From Pseudoalteromonas galatheae (GTDB lineage: Bacteria > Pseudomonadota > Gammaproteobacteria > Enterobacterales > Alteromonadaceae), in the NCBI RefSeq assembly GCF_005886105.2, contig NZ_PNCO02000002.1, positions 1,183,573 to 1,247,572 on the forward strand: a stretch of 64,000 nt of DNA, read 5' to 3'. Positions within the stretch are counted from its first letter, which is position 1. Each line of letters begins with the position of its first letter. The notes under the pieces are model-generated. The model was not told where the DNA came from. It saw nothing but the letters and a program-made list of their open reading frames with translations, and made no database searches. Below, piece after piece: positions 18,060-27,029 of the stretch. Both the position numbers and the translations under genes were made by a program.

Positions 18060-18998
18060 TTATTTCCTTTTTTTATAAGGTGAAGAATATAAATATGACT
18101 TGATATTAAATTCAGATGCTGATGTAAGGGTTATTTTTATATAGTAACCAGTTTGTACTTTCAGGTTGAGCCAAGGAGTTAAATTAGTGCTTAATTCTTT
18201 TTCTGTTATTTTTCTTAGCGAGCTCAAAAAGCTATCTTGTAGATAATTTTCGTCAAGGCTTGTTATCCAAGGTAATTCAATTTCAATCTTTTCTGACAAC
18301 TCCGTTGAATAGGAAAGCCCAACTTGTATTTCATCTGATACTTGAACGATAGTATTTAATAACTGTTCCAGCAGATATAAGTTTCCTTTCCAGTCTAGAT
18401 CTTTGAGTAGACTGGGAAGTCTTAAGGTTTCTAATTTAAAAACGAATTTAGCTCTAAATGCCTTTCTGCCAAATGTAAAACTGAAGTGGTTTATCCTAGT
18501 GCATTCTAAACTAGGAAGTAACTCTTTTGTTTTATTTAAAAACTCAGGAGCTAAAAACTCAGATGTGTTAATTATAAATGAGCTTAATAGGCTAAAGTCA
18601 GAAAAATGACAATGTTGTGTACTTACACAAAATGTTGGAACTGTGCTATATCGACCCTCTTCATAGTCAAAACTAAACCATATTAAATTTACTAGTTTAT
18701 AAGCAGGGGATTGCTTCCTATTATTTATAAAGTCATTTATTCTTAGGGCGTATTTATTTGGGATTTTTTGATTTATATAGGATGAAACGCTATCTAAATT
18801 ATGAGAAGAGCAATAATAACATACTAAAAAGTCAACAGGATCTTCAAACTGATCAATTCTGTTTTCAAAGCATATAGCGTGTATATTTTCAGGGATTTCA
18901 CTGACAATTGTCTGAAGCTTTTCTAATACGGTATTATTGAGATGTTGAACCTCACTATCAAGTGCAATGCTGTAAAGCTCACTTTTACTATATTTCAT
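18060..18998 (-). CDS. Unrecognised 312-aa cytoplasmic protein in the kinase/cyclase operon
   Basis: No signal peptide and no membrane helix. The sequence is rich in aromatic residues and in leucine-rich helical stretches (LQTIVSEIPENIHAICFENR, GNLYLLEQLLNTIVQVSDEI) and ends with the basic tail YKKRK. No catalytic motif stands out. It sits between the 82-aa gene (181 bp upstream) and the CXXCH protein gene (2 bp downstream) on one strand. It is markedly AT-rich compared with its neighbours, which may show separate origin. Function unknown; a partner or carrier for the exported protein is possible but unsupported. Confidence 0.7.
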   Translation of the reverse strand: MKYSKSELYSIALDSEVQHLNNTVLEKLQTIVSEIPENIHAICFENRIDQFEDPVDFLVCYYCSSHNLDSVSSYINQKIPNKYALRINDFINNRKQSPAYKLVNLIWFSFDYEEGRYSTVPTFCVSTQHCHFSDFSLLSSFIINTSEFLAPEFLNKTKELLPSLECTRINHFSFTFGRKAFRAKFVFKLETLRLPSLLKDLDWKGNLYLLEQLLNTIVQVSDEIQVGLSYSTELSEKIEIELPWITSLDENYLQDSFLSSLRKITEKELSTNLTPWLNLKVQTGYYIKITLTSASEFNIKSYLYSSPYKKRK

Positions 18999-19179
18999 GA
19001 TGAATGCGGGTGAAATGCCAATTTAACTTAATTTTGGTTTGTTTTTTGTGCATGATGTCAACAATATTAGAGATTGACTATTTAAAAAATAAATAACTCA
19101 ACTTTTATTACTGACAGGGACTCACTACAAAAAATACACGCTTGATTAAGATAAAAAAATCACCCGCTGCTCCTATGTA

Positions 19180-19428
19180 TTACCAAATTGTTTTGATAGT
19201 GTGTTGAATTTCAGGTCTTAGTTCTGCTGATAGTTGATCCCACAGATCATCTGTTAATCCAGTTTCTAAAGAAATTTCAGTAATAATGCGTTTTTGAACT
19301 TCTGTTAAATCAAACTCTGCCATCACTTCGGCCAAGTTATCGGTCGCTCGTTGCTTCAAAGCTTCATCGTTAGTTACATTATAGATGTAAGAGATTAAAC
19401 CAGTTGGTAGTGTTGTATTATCACTCAT
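19180..19428 (-). CDS. 82-aa acidic protein, possible precursor-like peptide of the kinase/cyclase operon
   Basis: A short acidic protein starting MSDNTTLPTGLISYIYNVTN, with a helical middle (NLAEVMAEFDLTEVQKRIIT) and ending PEIQHTIKTIW. It begins 10 bp after the stop of the kinase/cyclase fusion gene and is clearly co-transcribed. Small acidic proteins with an 'LTEEQ'-type helix resemble leader regions of modified peptides (Nif11/NHLP-like) and LigA-type small subunits; the likeness is weak. It has no Cys and few Ser/Thr near the end, so it would be a poor substrate for azole formation. I leave the function open. Confidence 0.7.
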   Translation of the reverse strand: MSDNTTLPTGLISYIYNVTNDEALKQRATDNLAEVMAEFDLTEVQKRIITEISLETGLTDDLWDQLSAELRPEIQHTIKTIW

Positions 19429-19438
19429 TTTTCATTTC

Positions 19439-22400
19439 CTAATTTTCATAGTTTTGGAGATATAAGGTTTTAGTACTAGCCTTATCATTTAAGTATTCGT
19501 TATAAGCGTCATCTTTCATTGTGTTTTTATTAAATAGTAATACTTTATATAAAAAGTAATAATAAAAAGCACGATGTGAACGATATCCAGCAAAGCTTGA
19601 TATTTTTTCTTCGAATTCTTGTAAGCTATCTATATTACCTAAATTAGCCAAGTAGTTGAGCATATTATTATAACCCAACCAGCCAACATTATTAGAATTT
19701 TTTGCAAGGCTTACCCCTGTTGATGAGTAATTTTTTGCTTCATCTTGATATTTTTTAAAATTAGCTGAATCTTTTTGTATTGAAGCATGTATTAGTTTAA
19801 ACCACGCCCATATCCCATTTGTTGCTGAGCTAATGTCATTTATATTAATATTTTTGGAAAGCTCAGCTAAATCGTTCATGGCGCTTTGTGCCAAATCAAC
19901 CTTACCAGTGAGCAACTGTGATAGCGCTTTAAAAGCAATACAAGTGAGTTCAGAGCAAAAGCCGTAATTATCAGTTATGGCTTGAGAGCTATTATCGAAG
20001 AAGCCCTCTTTTGGTAACGTATCGACAAGCGTAATTACTTTGTCAAACTCTCCTAGCGAAAAGTAGGATTGCGATAAGAGCTCGAAGATCACTGGGTGTT
20101 GGTGAGGTGGATATTCGTTTTTGTTTTCGTGCAGCTGTAATCCAATATTATGAGCTTTTAATATATCACCAGTAGCGTAGGCGTGTAGCCATTCACCTCT
20201 CATCGTAATGAAGCGCTCTTTAGGGTCTAAAATTGTGGCGAGTTCACTGATATTTTGAAGCACGTGCTTTTTAGCCAACGTGTCTAGCCAACCATTGTAT
20301 GCAACCCGTGATGAAGCAAGTGCATTTTTAATTTTATGGAGTAAGGGCTGGTTATCAATTAACCCATTTTGAAAGAAGTTCAATGCTTCTGCATAGTAAA
20401 TACTGGCCTCTGCGACAGAGTAAATGGCAGCTGCACTTTTTGCTGATGTTAGTAATAATTCAACAGCTGCATTATGATCTCCCACTTTTGCTAAATGATG
20501 GGTTGTAAGTAGGGGCTGCTTTTGACTCATTCCTGTGTTGTTGAGTACTTCAATTATGCTCATGTGATGTGTATATGATTCATGCTTACCCATACTTTCA
20601 TAGGCAGCATCCCTTACCAAAGCATGTTTAAAAATGTAGCTATCGTTATCAACACGACGTTGATGCACGATAAGATCGTTAGCCATTAACTCATTTAAGT
20701 CGTTTTGAATTTGGCTTTCACTTAAGGATGATGTAGCAATAAGTAAATTGTATTCAAACTCTCGGCCGATGGTTGCCGCCAGTTGCGCTGTCTCTTTGGC
20801 ATGATGAAGGTTGTCTAGCTTTTGTTGCAGTGATTCTCTTAAACTCGTGGGTACTTGGTCAAGTTTGTCTGGTGCGAGGAAGTCAATCTCTCCTCCTTTA
20901 TCCCCAACTAATGCTTTTTGCTTAAGCATATTGACGAGTTCTTCAATAAATAGCGGGATCCCGTCGGTACGACCGGTTAGCAACTTGAGAACTTGCTCTG
21001 ACACTCTGCGGCCATCAAACAAGTTAATGATAAAGTCTTCGGTGGCCTTCTCGGTTAGCTTTTTCAGGCAGACATCCACTAAGGTGAGGTCTTTTAACTG
21101 AGTTGGCACCGCTTGTCTCGAAGTGCTTAGTAAAACATCACCTGAAGCGAGCGCACCGACAAAGTGATGTAAAAACTCTAAGGTGGTGCTATCTGCCCAA
21201 TGAATGTCTTCAATAATGTAGAGCTTGAACTTGCTGAGCCCATGACGATTTGACAGTAATAGCGCGCAAAGCCCTTTAAACAACACTTGCTTCTGCTCAT
21301 CGGGAGAAAGTGTAGAAGGCGTAATTTCATCACCAAGTGAGATATTGAGCCAAACTAGCAACACAGGGATCGCTTGCTCTAAATCGAGCTCACTGTCCAT
21401 GTTTGATAACACATAACTAAAAACAGTATTAGCTGAATGAGCGTCAAGCTGTTCGGTGTTAAATAGGTACTTGACCAACGTTAAAATTGGATATAGAGCG
21501 TTATTTTGATGCTCTGGTAAGCATTGGGCGACTAAATGTTGATATTGTGGTGCATTGACACGGATTTCTTGCAGTAGCCTAGATTTTCCAATCCCAGCTT
21601 CACCATGAATGTAAGCGATGCGGGTTGCGCTTTCAGCTTTATTATTTATGAGTGAAAGTGTCTGTTCCAGCTCAAGGTGACGACCAACAAGTTCATGATG
21701 ATTTCTTGTACCACGCATAAAGCCAAATGCTTCTATGCGACGCTCACCCTGTAAGTTGTATACCGGAGTTAGTTCGAATAGCGGGCCAATTTGCAACTGT
21801 CCGTAGAGGTTAAACTCGGAGAAAGCATCCAAGAGTGAGCGTGACTCTGCACTACATAAGATTTGGCGTTCGCCAGCTTCACGGGATAGTGCTGCTGCAA
21901 TATTAGCGTGGTGACCTTCAGGAACAGCATTGGCGTAGGTAATAAATACACCAGTGTGAATGCCGATATGAGCGTTGAGAGAGACTCCGTGTGCCTCTTG
22001 CATCAGTGCGTTACGTTTGGCAAGTTCGCTTATCATTTCAAGTGCGGTCCTTGCAGATAATCGTGCGTCGTTATCGCTGCTCACTGGATAGCCAAAATAA
22101 AACAAGCTGGTATCAGCAAGGTTGCCTACGTGGTATGCACCATAACGAGTCGCGATATCAATAAAGTGATTGCGCTGAGATTTATAAACGGTGTCGATGA
22201 CATCGTAATCTTTGCCATGATTGTCGAGTGCCTTAACGCTTAGTCTCACAGCAAGAGCTGTGAGCTGCTTGCGCTCAGTAAGCGCGGTATATTCTTGAAT
22301 GGCACGATGATTAGGGTCGTCATCACGGAGCATCACTGTGGTTTCATCATAACCATGTTGGGCTTTAACATCATTTAGCACACCAACAAGGTTAGATACA

Positions 22401-23275
22401 TTCATTCTTGCAAGTTCAGAAAATGCCTCGGTTGCGGTGATCACCCGCTCCAATGCACTTTTATTGAGCACGCGTCTGAGAAGCCCAGCAAGAGGGTGGC
22501 CAAGTAGGGCGCTTGGAATCGGAATATGCACATCGCTTAATTGTTTGTGATAAATCGATGCGACACTGTTGCCTGTTACCGCAGGAACACCAGTCAAACA
22601 TTCCAAAAATACTAACCCCCAGACATATAGATCAGATTTAGCTGAAGCAGGCTCACCGCGTAATTGTTCTGGGGCGCTGTAAGAGGGGGTGCCCAGTGTT
22701 TCTTGCGTAAGCGTGATTGTTTCAAAGTCATGTTGGCGTGTTTCTTGTGCCAGTGTACCAATACCAAAATCAAGTATTTTGGCATAAGTCTTTGCGCCAG
22801 ACTGGCTTAACATAATATTGGTTGGTTTTATGTCTCTGTGGATAATACCTTGTTGGTGGGCGTGAATTAGCGCATCTAAAACTTGCAACATGATGTCAGT
22901 TGCATACACAGAATCAATTGCGCCATTTTGACTTAGATAGTCTCGTAGCGTTTGCCCTTCCACATACTCAAATACCCCGAACATTAAATTTTCATTTAAT
23001 TGTCCTTTATCTAATAATCGTACGATATTTGGGTGATTTAATTGACTGCAAAGTAAGGTTTCACGATTAAAACGTTCTGCATATCTGTGTTTTTTCGTCG
23101 CTTCCAGTTGTGGTTCTAACGCCAAAAACTTTAGTGCAACGATTTGCCCTGTATTTATTTGGCGTGCTTTGAAAACTTTACCGAACCCACCTTCTCCAAC
23201 CTTTTCAAGTAGTTGGTATTTGTCAGACTGGAAAACATCGACAATATGGCTATCCGAAAACTGTGTCAGAGACAT
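19439..23275 (-). CDS. Ser/Thr kinase - nucleotide cyclase-like - ATPase fusion (TOMM-system kinase/cyclase type)
   Basis: A 1278-aa cytoplasmic signalling protein. Residues 20-290 are a complete Hanks-type kinase: GEGGFG (28-33), Lys49, HRDIKPTNIM (146-155), DFG (169-171), APE (201-203). Residues 335-500 resemble class III nucleotidyl cyclases (HVGNLADTSLFYFGYP, HIGIHTGVFITY), but the usual first metal site (VLFADI-like) reads ALAVRL, so activity is doubtful. Residues 525-900 are a MalT/AAA-type ATPase with Walker A GEAGIGKS (558-565) and Walker B LYIIEDIHWAD (685-695). The rest is TPR-like helices. Order and length fit the TOMM system kinase/cyclase fusion family (recognised from memory). 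It heads a four-gene operon. No TOMM cyclodehydratase lies next to it. Confidence 0.88.
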   Translation of the reverse strand: MSLTQFSDSHIVDVFQSDKYQLLEKVGEGGFGKVFKARQINTGQIVALKFLALEPQLEATKKHRYAERFNRETLLCSQLNHPNIVRLLDKGQLNENLMFGVFEYVEGQTLRDYLSQNGAIDSVYATDIMLQVLDALIHAHQQGIIHRDIKPTNIMLSQSGAKTYAKILDFGIGTLAQETRQHDFETITLTQETLGTPSYSAPEQLRGEPASAKSDLYVWGLVFLECLTGVPAVTGNSVASIYHKQLSDVHIPIPSALLGHPLAGLLRRVLNKSALERVITATEAFSELARMNVSNLVGVLNDVKAQHGYDETTVMLRDDDPNHRAIQEYTALTERKQLTALAVRLSVKALDNHGKDYDVIDTVYKSQRNHFIDIATRYGAYHVGNLADTSLFYFGYPVSSDNDARLSARTALEMISELAKRNALMQEAHGVSLNAHIGIHTGVFITYANAVPEGHHANIAAALSREAGERQILCSAESRSLLDAFSEFNLYGQLQIGPLFELTPVYNLQGERRIEAFGFMRGTRNHHELVGRHLELEQTLSLINNKAESATRIAYIHGEAGIGKSRLLQEIRVNAPQYQHLVAQCLPEHQNNALYPILTLVKYLFNTEQLDAHSANTVFSYVLSNMDSELDLEQAIPVLLVWLNISLGDEITPSTLSPDEQKQVLFKGLCALLLSNRHGLSKFKLYIIEDIHWADSTTLEFLHHFVGALASGDVLLSTSRQAVPTQLKDLTLVDVCLKKLTEKATEDFIINLFDGRRVSEQVLKLLTGRTDGIPLFIEELVNMLKQKALVGDKGGEIDFLAPDKLDQVPTSLRESLQQKLDNLHHAKETAQLAATIGREFEYNLLIATSSLSESQIQNDLNELMANDLIVHQRRVDNDSYIFKHALVRDAAYESMGKHESYTHHMSIIEVLNNTGMSQKQPLLTTHHLAKVGDHNAAVELLLTSAKSAAAIYSVAEASIYYAEALNFFQNGLIDNQPLLHKIKNALASSRVAYNGWLDTLAKKHVLQNISELATILDPKERFITMRGEWLHAYATGDILKAHNIGLQLHENKNEYPPHQHPVIFELLSQSYFSLGEFDKVITLVDTLPKEGFFDNSSQAITDNYGFCSELTCIAFKALSQLLTGKVDLAQSAMNDLAELSKNININDISSATNGIWAWFKLIHASIQKDSANFKKYQDEAKNYSSTGVSLAKNSNNVGWLGYNNMLNYLANLGNIDSLQEFEEKISSFAGYRSHRAFYYYFLYKVLLFNKNTMKDDAYNEYLNDKASTKTLYLQNYEN

Positions 23276-23550
23276 ATGATTACTGATTCTTATTTTTTGT
23301 TAATGATATAGGGTAATTGGAATGTAAATACTTGTCTAGCATCAAGATTTTGATTGTTCAAAAAATCAAAATTTAGCCGTCGCTATTTTGCACACTTAGC
23401 AGGTATGTTAATTGGGTTGTATTGCAAGAGCACGCGCTACAGTGCTACAGGTTAAATCTCTATTACAAGGTGCTGTAATATAATGTAATTTTATATTCTC
23501 CATATTTCTGGCATAATCCTGCAGAATAAAATAATAAAAAGGCTAACTTC

Positions 23551-23902
23551 TTGAAACGTAGAACTTTCCTATCTGTCGGAACAGCGATCACTGCAACTTC
23601 TTTTATGCCATTTAGCTGTTTTTCGTCTGAGCAGCCGCTTGATTTGGCAGTCCAAAGTACGCAAGTCACCAACAATGAGTATGGTGAGTCCGACAGGAGA
23701 AAAAGTTGCTGCAAGCGGCAATCGCGTTAAGGTCTTCGAGAATAGCGGTGTCTTTGCATACTCGTATGGTGGTAGTCGTGTGATAAAAAGAAAACTTAAT
23801 AATGTCGATGGTCATCAAGAGATATTACTAATAGATAGGAAGCTTGGAGATAGGTGTTGGGTGTTGGATAAAAAAGTCAATAAATTGATAGCGCTGAACT
23901 AA
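23551..23902 (+). pseudogene. Small Tat-signal-like exported protein split by a frameshift
   Basis: A TTG at 23551 opens a frame reading LKRRTFLSVGTAITATSFMP, with a twin-arginine RRTFL motif and hydrophobic stretch, AAGG lying about 10 bases upstream. That frame stops at 23728-23730. The +1 frame from about 23640 on continues with VSPTGEKVAASGNRVKVF and ends at 23902 (NKLIALN), looking like the body of the same protein. Joined between 23640 and 23728 the two give a protein of about 116 aa. No slippery heptamer is visible, so a mutation or a sequencing error is more likely than programmed shifting. Function unknown. Confidence 0.55.
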
Positions 23903-23959
23903 AACTGAACTAAACTCATTCATTAGAAGGTGAGTTAGTGATTTATACCACCTTTTTAA

Positions 23960-25237
23960 ATGAGAACTAACACTAAGGACTTAGGAGCTTATCATTTTAT
24001 GGAAAAGCAGCTGTTTTCTGATGTGACCAAGCTAGATTTCGCCGATCCACAAATCGATGATTTATTAAAGTACTCAATAAGAACGCAACTTGAGTCAATG
24101 TTGAAGACTCAGCTCACAGCGAGTGAGCGACAAGCCGTGTTACAGAAAAGTTTTATTGACGCAATTAGGTTGGTGTTGATAGACACCAAAGTGGAACATC
24201 AGCAGTTGATGGCTGCCTTCGAAACTATGTATGACTGTGCAGTTCAGTCCATGGCACAAGCAAAGTTAAGTCAAGAGCTGCTGACCAAACAGTATGTTTC
24301 GCCCACAGGCCTAATCATGTCGCCCCATAACTGTAAGCATACAATTAAAGATATTTATCGCATTAAAGGGTACGCGCGAGGGATTGATCAAGCTATTCGT
24401 GGAATGCTGAAAAACAAGGCACAGATCACAGTGCTCTATCCTGCTTGTGGGCCTTTCGCACCTTTATTATTACCGCTACTCAGTTACTACAAAGAACACG
24501 GCGTTTTTTCCAGTGACCAAATAAAAGTCAGCCTGATCGATGCGCACCCAGGAGCAGTGTTGTCTCTACAACAATTAGTCGAGGATCTTGCTCTAGAAGA
24601 TTATGTAGAGCACATAGAACAGGTTGATGCTACCGAGTTTATTCCTGAATCTTCAGTTGACTTACTGGTGCTTGAAGCTATGCAGCATGGCTTTACAAAA
24701 GAAGGCCAGCTAAGCATTGCGAAGCACCTGGTTAAGTACCTTTCAATTGATGGCTGGATGGTGCCAAAGCGCATTTCCATTAGGGGCATGATGGTTATCG
24801 GGGAAACAGAGTTCAATCAGCAGTGGAAAGAGGTGGATTATAGCCACTCAGAATATGTAAATGAGGCTGCATTAAATGACCGTATTGAGCTTGGAGAGTT
24901 ACTTCGAATCGACAAATCATCCCTCCTAAAAATGCAGGAGGTGGAGTTAGCTAATGGTATTAAAGTAGTGGCAGGTAATTTGATCACCATTCCAAAAGGC
25001 GTCGCGGATATGGGTGAAAGAGTATTAGCGATTTATGCAAATGTAGAGACCTTTGCAGCAGAAGGTGTGGGGCAATACGATTCTGGGATCACACACCCTC
25101 GGCCTGATATGACATTTTACGTCGATGCTAAACCTAAAGAAGTAGAGCACACACACTTTGTTGCATGTGGCGGTGATAAGGTGCAGTTTTACTACCAACT
25201 TAGTGGTTTGCCAGGTTTTGTACCTGTGAAAGTATAG
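23960..25237 (+). CDS. SAM-dependent methyltransferase-like protein (PRMT-like fold)
   Basis: 425 aa; an internal ATG at 23999 (MEKQLFSDVT) is a possible true start. Residues 1-130 are helical. From about 150 there is a Rossmann methyltransferase core: ITVLYPACGPFAPLLLPLLS (motif I), then VSLIDAHPGAV with the acidic ribose ligand, then VDLLVLEAMQHGFTKEGQ, an acidic loop like the double-E loop of protein arginine methyltransferases, and GWMVPKRISI at the start of a beta-barrel-like domain. The substrate is unknown. It is 7 bp upstream of a formyltransferase gene, so the two act together in all likelihood. Confidence 0.75.
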   Translation: MRTNTKDLGAYHFMEKQLFSDVTKLDFADPQIDDLLKYSIRTQLESMLKTQLTASERQAVLQKSFIDAIRLVLIDTKVEHQQLMAAFETMYDCAVQSMAQAKLSQELLTKQYVSPTGLIMSPHNCKHTIKDIYRIKGYARGIDQAIRGMLKNKAQITVLYPACGPFAPLLLPLLSYYKEHGVFSSDQIKVSLIDAHPGAVLSLQQLVEDLALEDYVEHIEQVDATEFIPESSVDLLVLEAMQHGFTKEGQLSIAKHLVKYLSIDGWMVPKRISIRGMMVIGETEFNQQWKEVDYSHSEYVNEAALNDRIELGELLRIDKSSLLKMQEVELANGIKVVAGNLITIPKGVADMGERVLAIYANVETFAAEGVGQYDSGITHPRPDMTFYVDAKPKEVEHTHFVACGGDKVQFYYQLSGLPGFVPVKV

Positions 25238-25244
25238 GAATTCA

Positions 25245-26195
25245 TTGATGAAATCTAAATATGCTCTATTCAGCGGTAGCTGCCTATGTTTATTAGCTGT
25301 TCAATATCTACTACAGAGAGAAGCGCTGGCCTGCGTTGTTTTAGTCGAGGCGGAGGCAAATCCTGATCTTGAGCAGTTAAAGCAGTTTTTAAATCATCAT
25401 CAAATACCTATGCTGCAATATCGAGAAGATTCTGATAAACACTTGATTTCAGAATTGGACAGGCTCGGAGCTAATCGTGGCTTGGTTTATCTATTTCGGC
25501 ACAGAATTCGGTCAGAAGTTATCCGCTATTTTAACAATGACATCGTCAATATCCATCCAAGTGCTTTGCCTGAATTCCGAGGTCCCATGCCACTTTTTTG
25601 GCAGCTTAAAGAAGGAGCTGAAACCGTCCGGCTAACTTTGCATAAGGTCATTGAGGAGTTAGATTGCGGAGCAATAGGTGCGTATATCGACTTACCTATT
25701 CACCCATTTGATACTTCACAGTGTTTACATCAAAAAGTTGCGCAAATGGTTCCTGCTCTGTTGGATAAGCTTATTCAACAAGAAGCAACGGGTACACTCA
25801 ATTGGCATGAGCAGCCTCAAGCCGAAGCGTTAAACAAAATACATTACGCTAGGCACGTTAAAATTGAAGATCTGGTTATCGACTTTCAGCGAGATACCTG
25901 TACACAAATCGTTAACCTTACTCGAGCCGCAAACACTGAACTGGGAGGGGCGCGATTCAAATTTCGAAATGGTCTAATACAGCTTATGCAGGCAACCAAG
26001 ATTGATTGTGATTTGATGGGTGTACGACCTGGAACGGTCATTGAACTTGACCGAACTAATGGTTTATTGGTCAAAGTTGTAGATGGGGCGGTGCGGTTAG
26101 ACATTGTTTTAACAGAGCAGGGCATATTTGATGGATATCGCTTTGCGATGTTATTTGGATTAGAAGCTGGAATGGAGATGTCTAATTTTAGTTAG
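25245..26195 (+). CDS. Formyltransferase-family protein (Met-tRNA formyltransferase-like)
   Basis: About 316 aa (ATG 25248 may be the start). The N-terminal formyltransferase fold has the catalytic Asn-x-His in VNIHPSALPEFRGPMPLFWQ (near residues 100-120) and the conserved Asp in EELDCGAIGAYIDLP. The C-terminal part (from YARHVKIEDLVIDF) resembles the OB-like C domain of methionyl-tRNA formyltransferase. It is shorter and more divergent than housekeeping Fmt and is not next to def, so a pathway-specific formylation of a sugar or amino group is more likely (inference). It is coupled to the PRMT-like gene upstream. Confidence 0.82.
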   Translation: MMKSKYALFSGSCLCLLAVQYLLQREALACVVLVEAEANPDLEQLKQFLNHHQIPMLQYREDSDKHLISELDRLGANRGLVYLFRHRIRSEVIRYFNNDIVNIHPSALPEFRGPMPLFWQLKEGAETVRLTLHKVIEELDCGAIGAYIDLPIHPFDTSQCLHQKVAQMVPALLDKLIQQEATGTLNWHEQPQAEALNKIHYARHVKIEDLVIDFQRDTCTQIVNLTRAANTELGGARFKFRNGLIQLMQATKIDCDLMGVRPGTVIELDRTNGLLVKVVDGAVRLDIVLTEQGIFDGYRFAMLFGLEAGMEMSNFS

Positions 26196-26381
26196 CAAAA
26201 AGTAAACTTGGATTGGAAAGAAAAATTATCTAACTGATTTAAATCAATGGTAATGCAGTAGTTTTAAACTAAATTTAAACGGTAGCTTAGTTGAGAAGGA
26301 TTGATTGGTAACTGTGCCTATTCACTTTGTATCCTGCATTTCTAACTATGCTCTGAATGTAAACTCAGAAGCGAGGTAGAC

Positions 26382-26861
26382 ATGAACATAAAGATTAACC
26401 TAACAAATTGCTATGGCTACGACCTTACGTTGTATTCCTACAGCGGTGGTGCAGCGCCCAAGGGAGAGGGACAAAAGATTTGCAAGCTCGAAGGAAAAGG
26501 TGAGATGGAAGTTGCACTTGGAGAAAGTGGAATTTTAGATATACCTGGGATGGGAAGCTTGTTGGTTCAATACCTAGGAAAGCAAAAGTTGGAGGATTGT
26601 CATGAACGTTTTTGTGACAGTCCGAGTGAGTTTGATCAATATGACCAAATGGCATTGCTACGCTACAAAACTAATGAGCTCTACTGGCGCTTTCCTGCGC
26701 CTACAAACGACGCTCCGGCTGAACTGAATATTAGCATTAATGATATTGGTACAATTTGCCTCGACAAAGTACTAAGCGGGGAGGCACGTAGAGTGCAGCT
26801 ACCTGAACTTTTTATTCCGCCCGTTTTCACTGCACATTTGCCAGCGGGGGATCCGGACTAA
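26382..26861 (+). CDS. Unrecognised 159-aa protein
   Basis: No signal peptide. The chain is beta-rich: NIKINLTNCYGYDLTLYSYS at the start, GMGSLLVQYLG in the middle and RVQLPELFIPPVF near the end. A GAGG site lies 6 bases before the ATG. It stands between the formyltransferase gene and the tail-collar gene, all on the plus strand, with 186-bp and 168-bp spacers, so it may be its own unit. No family recognised. Confidence 0.65.
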   Translation: MNIKINLTNCYGYDLTLYSYSGGAAPKGEGQKICKLEGKGEMEVALGESGILDIPGMGSLLVQYLGKQKLEDCHERFCDSPSEFDQYDQMALLRYKTNELYWRFPAPTNDAPAELNISINDIGTICLDKVLSGEARRVQLPELFIPPVFTAHLPAGDPD

Positions 26862-27029
26862 CTAAGCGCAGTGATAGAGAAACAATTAAGTATGAGTTTT
26901 TAGGTTAAGTAGTATTTGAAGTAGTAAGTGCGAACTATTCGCAACAAGTCGATAAACCAAAGAGTGGGGTTGAGTGGTACTGAGCGTTTATCGTTAAAGG
27001 GCATGTTTACAAATTAAAGAGGAATTCAT

